Assembly (NCBI GenBank): GCA_015257125.1
Contig: JABZKU010000006.1
Location: forward strand, 1 to 64,000
Reading direction: 5' to 3'
DNA: 64,000 nt
DNA from: Prevotellaceae bacterium
GTDB taxonomy: Bacteria > Bacteroidota > Bacteroidia > Bacteroidales > Bacteroidaceae
Position 1 is the first letter of the stretch. Each line of letters starts with the position of its first letter. This document shows positions 11,649-20,026 of this stretch, one piece after another. Both the position numbers and the translations under genes were made by a program. The notes under the pieces were generated by a model. The model made no database searches. It saw nothing but the letters and a program-made list of their open reading frames with translations, and had not been told where the DNA came from.

Positions 11649-13832
11649 ATGAACAAAAAGTTACTCGCACTTCTCTTCGCTGTGCCCGGCTTTGGCCTTG
11701 CGCAGACGACGTACAAGGTGATGGGCTTTGCGCCGAGCTTAGACCAGGTGGCCGTAGAGTCCAAAGACGTTACCGGTCACGACGTAGCGTTGGCCATTAC
11801 GCGCAATGGTGGTTGGTATGCCGATGCCAAGGCTCAAGAGGTAGGTGTTGCACAAGACAACACCCCCCAATTCCGTATCGTTAAAACGGGTACAGCTGGT
11901 ATTTATAAATTGTACAGCGTCAAAAACAATAAGTTTGTCGCTTACACAGCTGCCGGCTCAGGGCCTAACAAAACAAAATTTGTTGAGGACGAGAATGATC
12001 CCCAAACCAATTGGAAAATTGTTCAGAATATCGGTGCAAATGGTGCAGCCAATAATTTCGACATATTCCCCGGTTCGGTATCTTCCCCCAATGGTGGCAC
12101 TCCCGCTTGGAATGCCTTTGGTGGTGCCAGCGCTAATGCTCGCATCGGCTTCTGGAGAGCAGATGATGGCGGTTCGTGCTGGAGCATTGAGGTAGTAGCA
12201 CAGGAACTCAAGTTCTTCAGCAGTTACGATGCGAACAATGAGTCGTACTTCATGACGATTCGCGGTCGTTACGTGCACAAGGATGGAAACAATTTTGCAG
12301 CCGACAATAAGTTGGAGTTCGGAGATGACAACTATCGTTTCCAGTTGGTCGGAACGTCCGACAACTTCCGTATCTACAATGCAGCAACCGGACAGCCCAT
12401 TGGCACACAAGTTGGAGCAGGCTTGAAGCAAGGTGACAACGAAGACGACAATCGCTATCGTGTGGATAAAGAGAGCTACTTCTCGGCTCAAAGCTATGGT
12501 GGCCGCGTTTACGTGAAAGAAAAACGCGGAGAGAATATCTATCTTAACTTCCGTGAACCCTATCTTTCCACGTGGCATCACCCCGCAGCTTGGACTTCTC
12601 ACGACGAAGGTTCTCAGATTCTTTTCACAACTGAAGATGGCATCTTGGCCGAAGCTGCTAAGAAGCTCGAGAACGAAGTGAAAACGCAGTATTCTGAAGA
12701 TAAGTTCGGTGACGGGTTAGGTTTGTATCCGAAACAAGCTTACGAAGGAATAAATGGAGAGAATGGAGTGCTCAATCTGTTGAAGATCGCACAAGACCCG
12801 TCGGCGAAAATTCAAGATAAGAAGGACGCTTTCCAATATGCGAAATACTTTTTGGAGTTGCTCTCCCTCAATCGTCCGAAAAATGGCGATCTTCTCTACA
12901 TTGCGGCAACTCGTGATAACAAAGTGAAGTACTTCACCTCTACCTTGCATGCCGATGCAGATAAAGGATTTGAAACGTACGGCTCTTTGGGTGGCCATTT
13001 GACCACCAAGGCACAAAAGGGTAGCGATGCAGTCTTCTACTATAAGGAAGAGGGAGGCAAGGTTACTTTGGTATCCGTAGCCACCGGCGGTCAAGTGGCA
13101 TGGGCGCAACGCGATGCCTTGAACTATCCCACTGTGCTGCAGTCTGCTGAAAAGGGTGCAGAGTTCAAGCTTACTGCGCGTGACGGCGCTTATGCCTTCG
13201 AATCGGAAAATCGTTTCCTCGCTTCCGATGCCAATTTGGACTACGTTTTGGCTTATAGCCAGTTTAGTCGCTTCGCCGGCCTTCGTCTCGAACGCGTAGG
13301 CACCACGCTGCCCGTTCACATCGGCGATGGCGGTACTGCCAGCTTCTGGTCTCCCGTTGAATATACCGTTCCCGAAGGCGTGACGGCTTACAGCGTTAAG
13401 ATCGTGAACAACAAAGCCCGACTCACCAAGATCACGACCAACGTTCCCAAGAATACCGCTGTCTTCCTCTTCGGAACCCCCTCTTCCGATGTCAACCTCA
13501 CCGTTGTGCCCAATGGTCAGACCCCCGCATTGCAGGATAACATCCTCCAGGGTGGCGCCACGGCCACAACCCTCGACGGCATCGCGTTCATGCTCAAGAA
13601 AAACGGTACCGGATTGGTGAAAGTCAATGGTGCGGTTCCCGCCTTCAAGGCCTACTTCACGGCTTCCGAAAGCCAAGTGCGCGAATTGCTCGACCGCGGT
13701 CTCACCGGCGTCGTTAGCGTTGCCACCGAGGCAGAAGACGCTCCCATCTACGATTTGAGCGGTCGTCGTGTACAACAGACCACCAAGGGTGGCGTATACG
13801 TGACCAACGGAAAGAAATTCATCGCCAAATAA
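11649..13832 (+). CDS. Large secreted protein with Prevotella-type C-terminal tail
   Basis: A 727-aa protein of unknown function. Residues 1-18 form a signal peptide (MNKKLLALLFAVPGFGLA, cleavage before QTT). The body has recurring segments of the kind KFVAYT, GRYVHKDG, DLLYIAATRDNKVKYF and VSVATGGQVAWA, suggesting several beta-trefoil or similar beta-rich modules. The end reads YDLSGRRVQQTTKGGVYVTN followed by GKKFIAK, a short conserved tail seen on many secreted Prevotella and Bacteroidales proteins. That tail resembles type IX secretion sorting domains but is shorter, so surface delivery is inference. The ATG at 11649 is chosen because a promoter lies upstream of it and the signal peptide starts there. 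A 70-aa gene follows after 12 nt. Confidence 0.85.
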   Translation: MNKKLLALLFAVPGFGLAQTTYKVMGFAPSLDQVAVESKDVTGHDVALAITRNGGWYADAKAQEVGVAQDNTPQFRIVKTGTAGIYKLYSVKNNKFVAYTAAGSGPNKTKFVEDENDPQTNWKIVQNIGANGAANNFDIFPGSVSSPNGGTPAWNAFGGASANARIGFWRADDGGSCWSIEVVAQELKFFSSYDANNESYFMTIRGRYVHKDGNNFAADNKLEFGDDNYRFQLVGTSDNFRIYNAATGQPIGTQVGAGLKQGDNEDDNRYRVDKESYFSAQSYGGRVYVKEKRGENIYLNFREPYLSTWHHPAAWTSHDEGSQILFTTEDGILAEAAKKLENEVKTQYSEDKFGDGLGLYPKQAYEGINGENGVLNLLKIAQDPSAKIQDKKDAFQYAKYFLELLSLNRPKNGDLLYIAATRDNKVKYFTSTLHADADKGFETYGSLGGHLTTKAQKGSDAVFYYKEEGGKVTLVSVATGGQVAWAQRDALNYPTVLQSAEKGAEFKLTARDGAYAFESENRFLASDANLDYVLAYSQFSRFAGLRLERVGTTLPVHIGDGGTASFWSPVEYTVPEGVTAYSVKIVNNKARLTKITTNVPKNTAVFLFGTPSSDVNLTVVPNGQTPALQDNILQGGATATTLDGIAFMLKKNGTGLVKVNGAVPAFKAYFTASESQVRELLDRGLTGVVSVATEAEDAPIYDLSGRRVQQTTKGGVYVTNGKKFIAK

Positions 13833-13844
13833 ACTGAACACATT

Positions 13845-14057
13845 ATGAAATTGCAGTATATCAAACCCAGCCTCACCACGGTCAAACTGGAAATGCAAGA
13901 ATGCCTGCTCAATGAGAGCTTTGAGCTAGAGATACCTGGTAGCAACGAACCGGCTGTTCCTGGTTTTTCTGGTGGCGGTATGTCTGAGAAATTCGTCAAC
14001 CCCATTTGGGGCGACGATCCCGCTGCAGACGAAGGTGACGTGCTCTCCCCTTGGTAA
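13845..14057 (+). CDS. Small protein, KPxxxxVxxE type, function unknown
   Basis: A 70-aa product that starts MKLQYIKPSLTTVKLEMQE, then turns acidic and Gly/Pro-rich (IPGSNEPAVPGFSGGG) and ends in GDVLSPW. The YIKPxxxxVxxE opening followed by a variable acidic, aromatic-ended tail is a recurring architecture of small uncharacterised Bacteroidales proteins, recalled from general knowledge. It has no signal peptide of standard form. It lies 12 nt after the large secreted protein and before a terminator, so the two form one operon. It could be a secreted peptide, a chaperone-like partner or a modified-peptide precursor. No modifying enzyme is nearby. Confidence 0.75.
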   Translation: MKLQYIKPSLTTVKLEMQECLLNESFELEIPGSNEPAVPGFSGGGMSEKFVNPIWGDDPAADEGDVLSPW

Positions 14058-14098
14058 CTTCACCCACTTTCCTCTCGTTAGGAAAACCACGACAAAAG

Positions 14099-14133
14099 AC
14101 GATGTTCCCCTTTTGGGGAGCATCGTTTTTTTT
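14099..14133 (+). terminator. Terminator after the small-protein gene
   Basis: A 12-bp stem (14099-14110 with 14115-14126) with a TTTT loop is followed by eight T residues. It ends the two-gene operon 11649-14057. Confidence 0.92.
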
Positions 14134-14361
14134 GTCCGTTGGCCGGAGACCGGTAGGCGCTGCCTCCTTTGCTTCCCTTGCTCATGTTCCTGTGCATCTG
14201 CAGCGACGCGACGCACCGTGCGCAGCGAGGAAAGGAATTGCGGCAAGAAGAGAGAAGTTTTGGGACGGAGCAGAACCCCTTCTCCGTCCGCCGCGCATCG
14301 CGCACGCCACAGGCATGCTCCAAAAGCCACCGCCCATGGCGTTTTGTGCACCTTCGCGGGC
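14134..14361. other. Gene-free stretch before repeat copy A
   Basis: Several overlapping open frames occur on both strands, but none has a family motif, a promoter or consistent codon use, and they overlap one another. I see no RNA gene. The GC-rich composition explains the open frames. Probably non-coding sequence associated with the repeat element that follows. Confidence 0.6.
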
Positions 14362-14768
14362 GAGCGCGCGCCCGCGCGTCCAGTGTTTTCTGTTTTTTGC
14401 CTTCACTCCTTCACCTCTCTTGCAACTTCTTCGATTTCAGCTGGTTACGGACGAAAAAACGGTGAAGGCAAGGTGAAGGTGGTGAAGGTTGGGTTTGCAA
14501 CTGCTTGTGATTCAATGAGATATGAGCAGTTGTTGACATTCTGCAGGGTGCGGCGAAAGCATAAAGTCCGCTGTTTCAGCAAAATGGGGCGATAATGCCC
14601 AAAAGTGGTGGAGAACGGAGGTCAACCAGCGGTGAAAAGGCAGGTGAAGGCTTTTCGGTGCGCAATATTCACCCTTATTTTGTTGTTAATGAGTGGCTTG
14701 AAAGGGTAGGGTGAAGGAGTGAAAGCAAAAATCGAAAATCGCTGAGGAGCGCGTACGCGTAGGCGCGT
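14362..14768. repeat. Dispersed inverted-repeat element, copy A
   Basis: The left arm (14362-14416) starts with alternating GCGCGC-type sequence, then GTCCAG, a T-rich stretch and CCTTCACTCCTTCACC. The right arm (14709-14768) is its inverted counterpart: GGTGAAGGAGTGAAAGC, an A-rich stretch, then GCGCGTACGCGTAGGCGCG. Inside are more GGTGAAGG units (14461-14490, 14641-14652) and a TTGCAACTT motif near 14419-14428. A second element of the same design is at 37841-38193. No open reading frame with recognisable content is carried. It resembles a non-autonomous mobile or folded-RNA repeat. Confidence 0.7.
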
Positions 14769-15001
14769 GAGGGGAGGGCGAAAGACGAGCGAGCGGCCGA
14801 CGAGTGCGAAAGTGCCCCCGTTCCCCTTTATTTTTTTTCTTCCCCACGATCGTGACAAACATCACCGTTTTGACGAGAAAATCCACTCCTTTTCTCTGAA
14901 AATCGACCACTTTTCTGACGTCTGCACCATTGTCGAGATTTTTTCTCTCCCTCGTGTTTTGAAAAGTGTGTATTCCAAAATGCACTTTTCTCAGCAAAGC
15001 G
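14769..15001. other. Gene-free leader upstream of the 1258-aa protein
   Basis: An open frame runs through from 14767 into the next gene, but a promoter lies inside it and the translated segment is low-complexity. The stretch is rich in short A and T runs (TTTTCTCTGAAAATCG types). I see no gene or structured RNA that I can name. Confidence 0.6.
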
Positions 15002-15032
15002 TTTGTTCAATTCGAGAAAGTAGCTATATTTG
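15002..15032 (+). promoter_or_regulatory. Bacteroidota promoter for the 1258-aa secreted protein
   Basis: The -7 box TATATTTG is at 15025-15032 and TTTG of the -33 box at 15002-15005, 19 bases apart. The -7 box is identical to that of the other large secreted-protein gene at 11577. It leaves a leader of about 65-70 bases before the ATG at 15106. Confidence 0.8.
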
Positions 15033-15105
15033 CAGTATCAAATCTCAACTGCCAAGTGCAGTGCGCAAATTAGTGACTAAAATATCAATTCTAATTTCCA
15101 TAAGC

Positions 15106-18100
15106 ATGAGAAACGTTTACAAATCTCTAATGGTGATCGGCACATCGTTCTTGCTGGGCGCAGGTACAATGTGGGCCGATGGCCGCTACTGGACGTACGA
15201 CGCCTCTGCCGGTGCGACAGCGCCCGACAATGTACAGGCCGGCCAGCCCTATTTCTTGCAGACGGGGCGCTCTGAGGCCGCCGGTGCGGCATGGTTCCTT
15301 TGGGGCGACCGCTTCAAGAGCACTTCGAGCCTCACGTCCGATTTCGTTTACTACTTCGAGGAAGTACCCGGCGAAACGGCCAAGAACGGTGCCAAAGTCT
15401 ATTACATCAAGCGCCAAAACGGCGACTACCTTGCGCAGCCCGGCAATGCCCAGCTCTACACCCCCTCGGTGGAACGCGCATGGAAAGTGACGGTGCACAC
15501 GGCTGAGAATCGTGATCCCGAGTACACCTACAGTCACGCGAACCCCGATGGCGCCGCACCCACCCAATACAAGGGCATGGACGCCTTCATCAACGAGGCG
15601 AAGGACAACAACGACTTCTCGAACCTCAATTTGGCCGCCGCCTCTTATCTGAACCTGAGCAACGGTTTGACCATCACTTCGGTGGAAGCCAACAAGGCCG
15701 ACGATCCCACCAGCCCCTTCACCGCGCTGCTCAACTATCCCGGCGACAACACCGCCTCTAACGTGGCGCTCGGCACCGACTACAGCCGCAACGTCTGGCT
15801 CGCTTATCCCGCCTCGAAACAGAGTGCCATCGATGCCCTCAAGGGCGTGATGCAGGAAGTGACCGGCGGACAGACCCTCGAAGAGAAGATCAAGAGTTAC
15901 CAAGTGGGTAGCGGTGTGGCCCAATATTCCAAAGAGAAGCATGACAAGCTCGTAGAACTTTGGAACAAGGCCAAGGCTTATGCCGACGGCACCGCCACGG
16001 GCACGGATACAGAAATCGAAGCGGTGGCCGAAGCGCTCCTTCCCGCCTACCAAGATTTCGTGGCTTCGCCCAACCCTCTCGTTCCCGGTTACTACATCGT
16101 GACCAGCTGGCGTGCTGAAAACGGCAGCGACTACGACGGTGGTGCCCTCTACGACCGCTCGGCCGTGGATCCCGGCGATCGCACGCTCCGTTGGACGCTT
16201 CGCAAGAACGACGGTGTGGACTACAACGAAAGCGACCCCCTCTCTTACAATACCTGCAAAATGGTGTGGGAAGTGGTAGCCGCCAAGAAGGAAGGCCAGT
16301 TCTATTTCCGCAACTTCGAAACCGGCAACTACATCGGTACGGCTGCTGCCCTCTACAATGCGATTTCTGTAACGGAAGCTCCCGTGAACACCTACAACAT
16401 TCAGGCGAACCCCAAGATCCCCGGCTACTTCTGCTTCTATTCGCCCGACCTGCCCAAGTCTTCGGCTGAATTCTCCGGTATTCACACCGAACGCGCGCTG
16501 ACCAACGTCGTGCCTTGGGACTGGACGTCCGACGGTTCTTCTTGGCACGTGCGCACCATCAGCGAATCTGAAATCGCTCAGTTGCGCCAACTCATGGAGC
16601 AACCCCGCCGCAACGCCAAACTCCAGCGCCTCGTCAACCAGGCGCAGTCGGGTCTCGATCAGGGTTATCGCTACATGGCCGTGGACGATGCCGGCAACAA
16701 GATCGAAGCCGCTACCTCCGGCAAGGTGGAAGCTGTGGATGGTCTCGTACAGAGCGCCGACAAGCTCGCTTGCCCGATGGCCGACCCCCAAGAAGGTACG
16801 GGTGCCGAACACGAACTCGCTGTGCTGCTCGACAACCAAACCAACACCTACTTCCACACTTCGTGGCACGGTGGTAACGACGCTTGGTTGAAGAATCACT
16901 ACCTCCAGTTCTCGCTTGACAATGCACAAGACGAACTCCTCCTCAAGTGGGTGAAGCGTCTCAACGGCAAATCTGCCCTCAACAACGGTGCTCCCGTTCG
17001 CGTTGCTTTCTGGGGAACGAACGAGGCTTCGAAGCTCGAAGTGACGAAGACGACCTCGACCAACGCCGACGGTGCGGAAGTGATCAACTACGACGCTTGG
17101 AAGAAAGACGGTTGGGATTCGCTGACCATCAGCACCTTCACCTATCCTTATGCGCTCCAGCTCGACGACGCAACGAAGATCAACAACGCCGTCGGTACAG
17201 CTCACTTCAAGGCGCCCAAGGCTTACAAGTACTACCGCATGGAAGTGCTGACCAACGGCGGTAACAACGCCATGGCAGCCGGCAACAAGTTCTTCTACGG
17301 TTCTGAATTCCGCGTCTACAAAGGCGCCTTCGACAAGGTGGCTTCGCCCATCGCTTCTGTTCCCGAAGCAGACGTGACGGCATTGAAAGACGCCATCACG
17401 GCCGCTCGTGCTGAACTTAAAGACGAAAAGGCAACGGATGCCACGATCGAGGCTTTGCAGAAAGTGTTCGACAAGTTCCGTGCCAACTATCCCGATCCTG
17501 CCCGTGTGACCGAACTCATCGATCAGGCACAGGAAATCGTGAAGACCGCCGAAGAGGCAACGGGCGAATTCGCCGGTCGTCTCGGCTACTACAAGCCCGG
17601 CGCTAAGGCAACGCTCTCGGCTGCTGTTGAAGCCGTGAAGACGAAGCTCACCGGCATTCAGGCTACTCGCCAACCCAATGTCACTGAAATTAACGACATG
17701 GTGGCTCAGCTCAAAGCCGCGCTCACGGAAATGAGCAACTCGCTCCTCCAGCCTGCCGATGGCATCTACATGATCCAGAGCGAATCGTCCAACAAGAGCA
17801 ACAACGGCAAGGTGATTGCTGCCAAGGGCTCTTCGCGCGACAGCTATTGGACCATCCACTTCGAAGGTACCGAACCCGTTGATCCCAAGGTGGTAGGTGC
17901 AGAAGCTGCTTACAAGGAAACCGCCAACCGCAAGTCTCACCTCGAATATTACTGGAAGGTGGAGAAAGTGAAGGACGGCTACACCTTCAAGAACCTCTAC
18001 ACGGGTCTCTATCTCGATCGCGACACCACGAAGAACGGTGCTGCCATGCGCCAGAGCGAAACGCCGACCACTATCGGTATCGAATATGCCAACTATGCCG

Positions 18101-18882
18101 GTGCATTCAACCTCATCGTAGGTAACGGCAAGACGACCAACCGCTACGTCAACGCTCAACCCGATGCGAACTCGATGAGCCCCTACATCGTGACTTGGAA
18201 CGCTGCCAAGGGTGCCGACAACTCGGCCTTCTCGTTCAAGGCAGTGGACGAAAACGAACTCAACGACGTGATTGCTGACGGTGTGGTTTACGAACTCCAA
18301 AGCAAGACGGGCTTCCAAATCGTGACGCTTCCCTTCGCTATTAAGGTGCAAGCCAACGACGGCTTCTACAACGTAGTTGGTCAGAACGCGACTACCGGCG
18401 ACATCGTCCTCAAGAAGGCTTCCGGTGAAATCAAGGCCGGTCAGGCTGTGGTCTACAAGCCCGCTAACGACAACACCGACAACTTCATCAACGTGATGCC
18501 CGTTGCCACTGACTACAAGTCGCTGAACGCTACCTTCACTCCCGCCGCTTCGGCCGATGGCCTGATGGGCGTATTCGAAACGACTGAGCTCGCTGTGCAG
18601 AACGGTGTCCTCAACTCTGATCGCACGAAGGTGTTGCTCTCTGAAAAGGGCGACAAGGTGGCTGCCAACAGTGGTTACTTCGGTAAGCTCCAACCCACGA
18701 CGGAAACCGGCGATCTCATGATCCCCGCCAATGGTATCATCACTTCGATCGGTGCTGTCCGCTTCGCTCCCGCCGCTGCCGGCAACGGCATCTACACCCT
18801 CGGTGGTGTGCGCGTGAAGGGCGAAAAGACCCTCCCCGCAGGTATCTACGTGATCAACGGTAAGAAGGTCATCGTTAAATAA
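15106..18882 (+). CDS. Very large secreted multi-domain protein, function unknown
   Basis: A 1258-aa protein. Residues 1-24 form a signal peptide ending in AGTMWA before DGRYW. The N-terminal part (to about 330) is beta-rich and followed by a helical linker. A middle part (about 570-740) contains LLDNQTNTYFHTSWHGG and HYLQFSLDNAQDELLLKWV, reminiscent of F5/8-type carbohydrate-binding folds. Residues about 750-880 are helical, with two FIVAR-like segments (DAITAARAELKDEKATDATI and the next repeat). The end, LGGVRVKGEKTLPAGIYVIN followed by GKKVIVK, matches the tail of the 727-aa protein at 11649. The ATG at 15106 fits the promoter and the signal peptide. A surface glycan- or host-binding role is inference only. 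Confidence 0.85.
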   Translation: MRNVYKSLMVIGTSFLLGAGTMWADGRYWTYDASAGATAPDNVQAGQPYFLQTGRSEAAGAAWFLWGDRFKSTSSLTSDFVYYFEEVPGETAKNGAKVYYIKRQNGDYLAQPGNAQLYTPSVERAWKVTVHTAENRDPEYTYSHANPDGAAPTQYKGMDAFINEAKDNNDFSNLNLAAASYLNLSNGLTITSVEANKADDPTSPFTALLNYPGDNTASNVALGTDYSRNVWLAYPASKQSAIDALKGVMQEVTGGQTLEEKIKSYQVGSGVAQYSKEKHDKLVELWNKAKAYADGTATGTDTEIEAVAEALLPAYQDFVASPNPLVPGYYIVTSWRAENGSDYDGGALYDRSAVDPGDRTLRWTLRKNDGVDYNESDPLSYNTCKMVWEVVAAKKEGQFYFRNFETGNYIGTAAALYNAISVTEAPVNTYNIQANPKIPGYFCFYSPDLPKSSAEFSGIHTERALTNVVPWDWTSDGSSWHVRTISESEIAQLRQLMEQPRRNAKLQRLVNQAQSGLDQGYRYMAVDDAGNKIEAATSGKVEAVDGLVQSADKLACPMADPQEGTGAEHELAVLLDNQTNTYFHTSWHGGNDAWLKNHYLQFSLDNAQDELLLKWVKRLNGKSALNNGAPVRVAFWGTNEASKLEVTKTTSTNADGAEVINYDAWKKDGWDSLTISTFTYPYALQLDDATKINNAVGTAHFKAPKAYKYYRMEVLTNGGNNAMAAGNKFFYGSEFRVYKGAFDKVASPIASVPEADVTALKDAITAARAELKDEKATDATIEALQKVFDKFRANYPDPARVTELIDQAQEIVKTAEEATGEFAGRLGYYKPGAKATLSAAVEAVKTKLTGIQATRQPNVTEINDMVAQLKAALTEMSNSLLQPADGIYMIQSESSNKSNNGKVIAAKGSSRDSYWTIHFEGTEPVDPKVVGAEAAYKETANRKSHLEYYWKVEKVKDGYTFKNLYTGLYLDRDTTKNGAAMRQSETPTTIGIEYANYAGAFNLIVGNGKTTNRYVNAQPDANSMSPYIVTWNAAKGADNSAFSFKAVDENELNDVIADGVVYELQSKTGFQIVTLPFAIKVQANDGFYNVVGQNATTGDIVLKKASGEIKAGQAVVYKPANDNTDNFINVMPVATDYKSLNATFTPAASADGLMGVFETTELAVQNGVLNSDRTKVLLSEKGDKVAANSGYFGKLQPTTETGDLMIPANGIITSIGAVRFAPAAAGNGIYTLGGVRVKGEKTLPAGIYVINGKKVIVK

Positions 18883-18918
18883 GCCCCATCCGACCCTCGT
18901 GGTCGAACAGAAATGATC

Positions 18919-18948
18919 ATCCCCGTCCCTCACCGGACGGGGATTTTT
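18919..18948 (+). terminator. Terminator after the 1258-aa protein
   Basis: A 10-bp stem (18919-18928 with 18935-18944) of mostly G-C pairs, with a six-base loop, is followed by five T residues. It lies just upstream of the acyltransferase promoter box. Confidence 0.9.
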
Positions 18949-18981
18949 GTTGATGGCCTGTGTAGGCTCCGCGTTTTTTTG

Positions 18982-18989
18982 TACCTTTG
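18982..18989 (+). promoter_or_regulatory. -7 promoter box very close to the acyltransferase start
   Basis: TACCTTTG matches the TAnnTTTG consensus and is followed by the ATG only eight bases later. No good -33 TTG lies at the usual spacing. If used, transcription would start at or within a few bases of the start codon, giving a leaderless or nearly leaderless mRNA. Confidence 0.6.
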
Positions 18990-18996
18990 CTCGGTA

Positions 18997-19911
18997 ATGG
19001 ATATTCTTTTTCGCATCAGTCGATGGCTGTGGTTCCTCTGTTCGTGGATGCCACTGCGTGTACACTACATTTTCTCCGATGTGGTGTTCTTTCCATTGAT
19101 CTATTATGTGCTGCGCTATCGCCGTGCGTTGGTGAAACAGCAACTGCGCGACAGTTTTCCCGACTACGACGAGGCGCGACTTCGGCAGATCGAACGCGAC
19201 TTCTACCGCTGGTTTTCGGACTACGTGGTGGAGACGCTCAAACTGATGTCGATTTCGCCCGACGAAATGCGTCGTCGCATGGAGATGGTCAACCTCACGG
19301 AGGTGGATCTGCAGTTGGAAGCGGAAGGTGCCCCGTTTTGTTTCCTCTATTTGGGACATTTCGGCAACTGGGAGTGGGTGTCGAGCATCCCGCTGTGGAC
19401 GAAGGCCGATGAGGTGTGCGGGCAAATCTATCATCCGCTCCACAACAGTGTGATGGATCGCCTCTTTCTCCACGTTCGTGGGCGCTTCGGTGCGACGAGC
19501 ATTGCGATGAAAGAGACGTTGCGCACGGTGCTCGGTTGGAAGCGCGAAGGTCGCCGTGCTATGGTGGGCTTCATTGCTGACCAGTCGCCCAAGTTGGAGG
19601 CGATGCACCACTGGACGACCTTCTTGAACCACGAAACTTCGTTCTTCACCGGTGCCGAAAAGATCGGTCGTGCGGTGGGGGCGCGCTACTTCTACGTAGA
19701 CATCACCCGCCCTCGTCGCGGTTATTATCGTGCCGAGGTGCGCGAGTTGCACATCGATGAGCAGAGCGATTCGCTTTATCCCGTGACCGACGCTTATGCG
19801 CGTGCGTTGGAAGAGAGTATCCGCCGCAATCCGGAGCTGTGGCTCTGGACACACAACCGATGGAAGCGCACTCGTGAGATTTGGGAGCGCGACAGGAAGG
19901 CGCGCAAGTAG
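18997..19911 (+). CDS. Lipid A biosynthesis acyltransferase (LpxL/HtrB family)
   Basis: A 304-aa membrane-associated acyltransferase that in this family transfers a secondary acyl chain to the lipid A precursor at the inner membrane. The N-terminal hydrophobic segment (about residues 9-38) anchors it. The catalytic HxxxxE motif is in GHFGNWEW at 120-127 (H121, E126). Further blocks are GFIADQSPK and RNPELWLWTHNRWK near the end. The longer frame from 18913 would begin inside the previous terminator, so the ATG at 18997 is chosen. It converges on the glycosyltransferase operon, which fits a shared role in lipopolysaccharide or lipooligosaccharide assembly. Which acyl position it modifies cannot be told. 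Confidence 0.9.
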   Translation: MDILFRISRWLWFLCSWMPLRVHYIFSDVVFFPLIYYVLRYRRALVKQQLRDSFPDYDEARLRQIERDFYRWFSDYVVETLKLMSISPDEMRRRMEMVNLTEVDLQLEAEGAPFCFLYLGHFGNWEWVSSIPLWTKADEVCGQIYHPLHNSVMDRLFLHVRGRFGATSIAMKETLRTVLGWKREGRRAMVGFIADQSPKLEAMHHWTTFLNHETSFFTGAEKIGRAVGARYFYVDITRPRRGYYRAEVRELHIDEQSDSLYPVTDAYARALEESIRRNPELWLWTHNRWKRTREIWERDRKARK

Positions 19912-19950
19912 AGCCGGACGGGACAACTTCCAGCTATTAGACATAAACTT

Positions 19951-19988
19951 ACAGCCCGAGACTTCGATAGACTGAAGTCTCGGGCTGT
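19951..19988. terminator. Large stem-loop between convergent genes
   Basis: A perfect 15-bp stem (19951-19965 with 19974-19988) with an eight-base loop lies between the acyltransferase stop and the end of the minus-strand operon. Neither side has a clear T run, so it is a likely bidirectional transcript-end structure, not a classic terminator. Confidence 0.65.
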
Positions 19989-20026
19989 ATGCGTAAAATA
20001 TGAAGCGTTTCGCGCCGTGGGGTTGA

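Noticed and set aside
13972..14595. Open frames of 141-207 codons on the plus strand after the small-protein gene
   Set aside because: They overlap a terminator and repeat copy A, contradict each other in frame and have no known motif.
14767..15105. N-terminal extension of the 1258-aa protein
   Set aside because: The promoter at 15002-15032 lies inside it and the true signal peptide starts at 15106.
15127..19944. Open frame of 1605 codons on the minus strand opposite the 1258-aa secreted protein and the acyltransferase
   Set aside because: It spans two genes, two terminators and a promoter, and has no motif. A shadow of codon bias.
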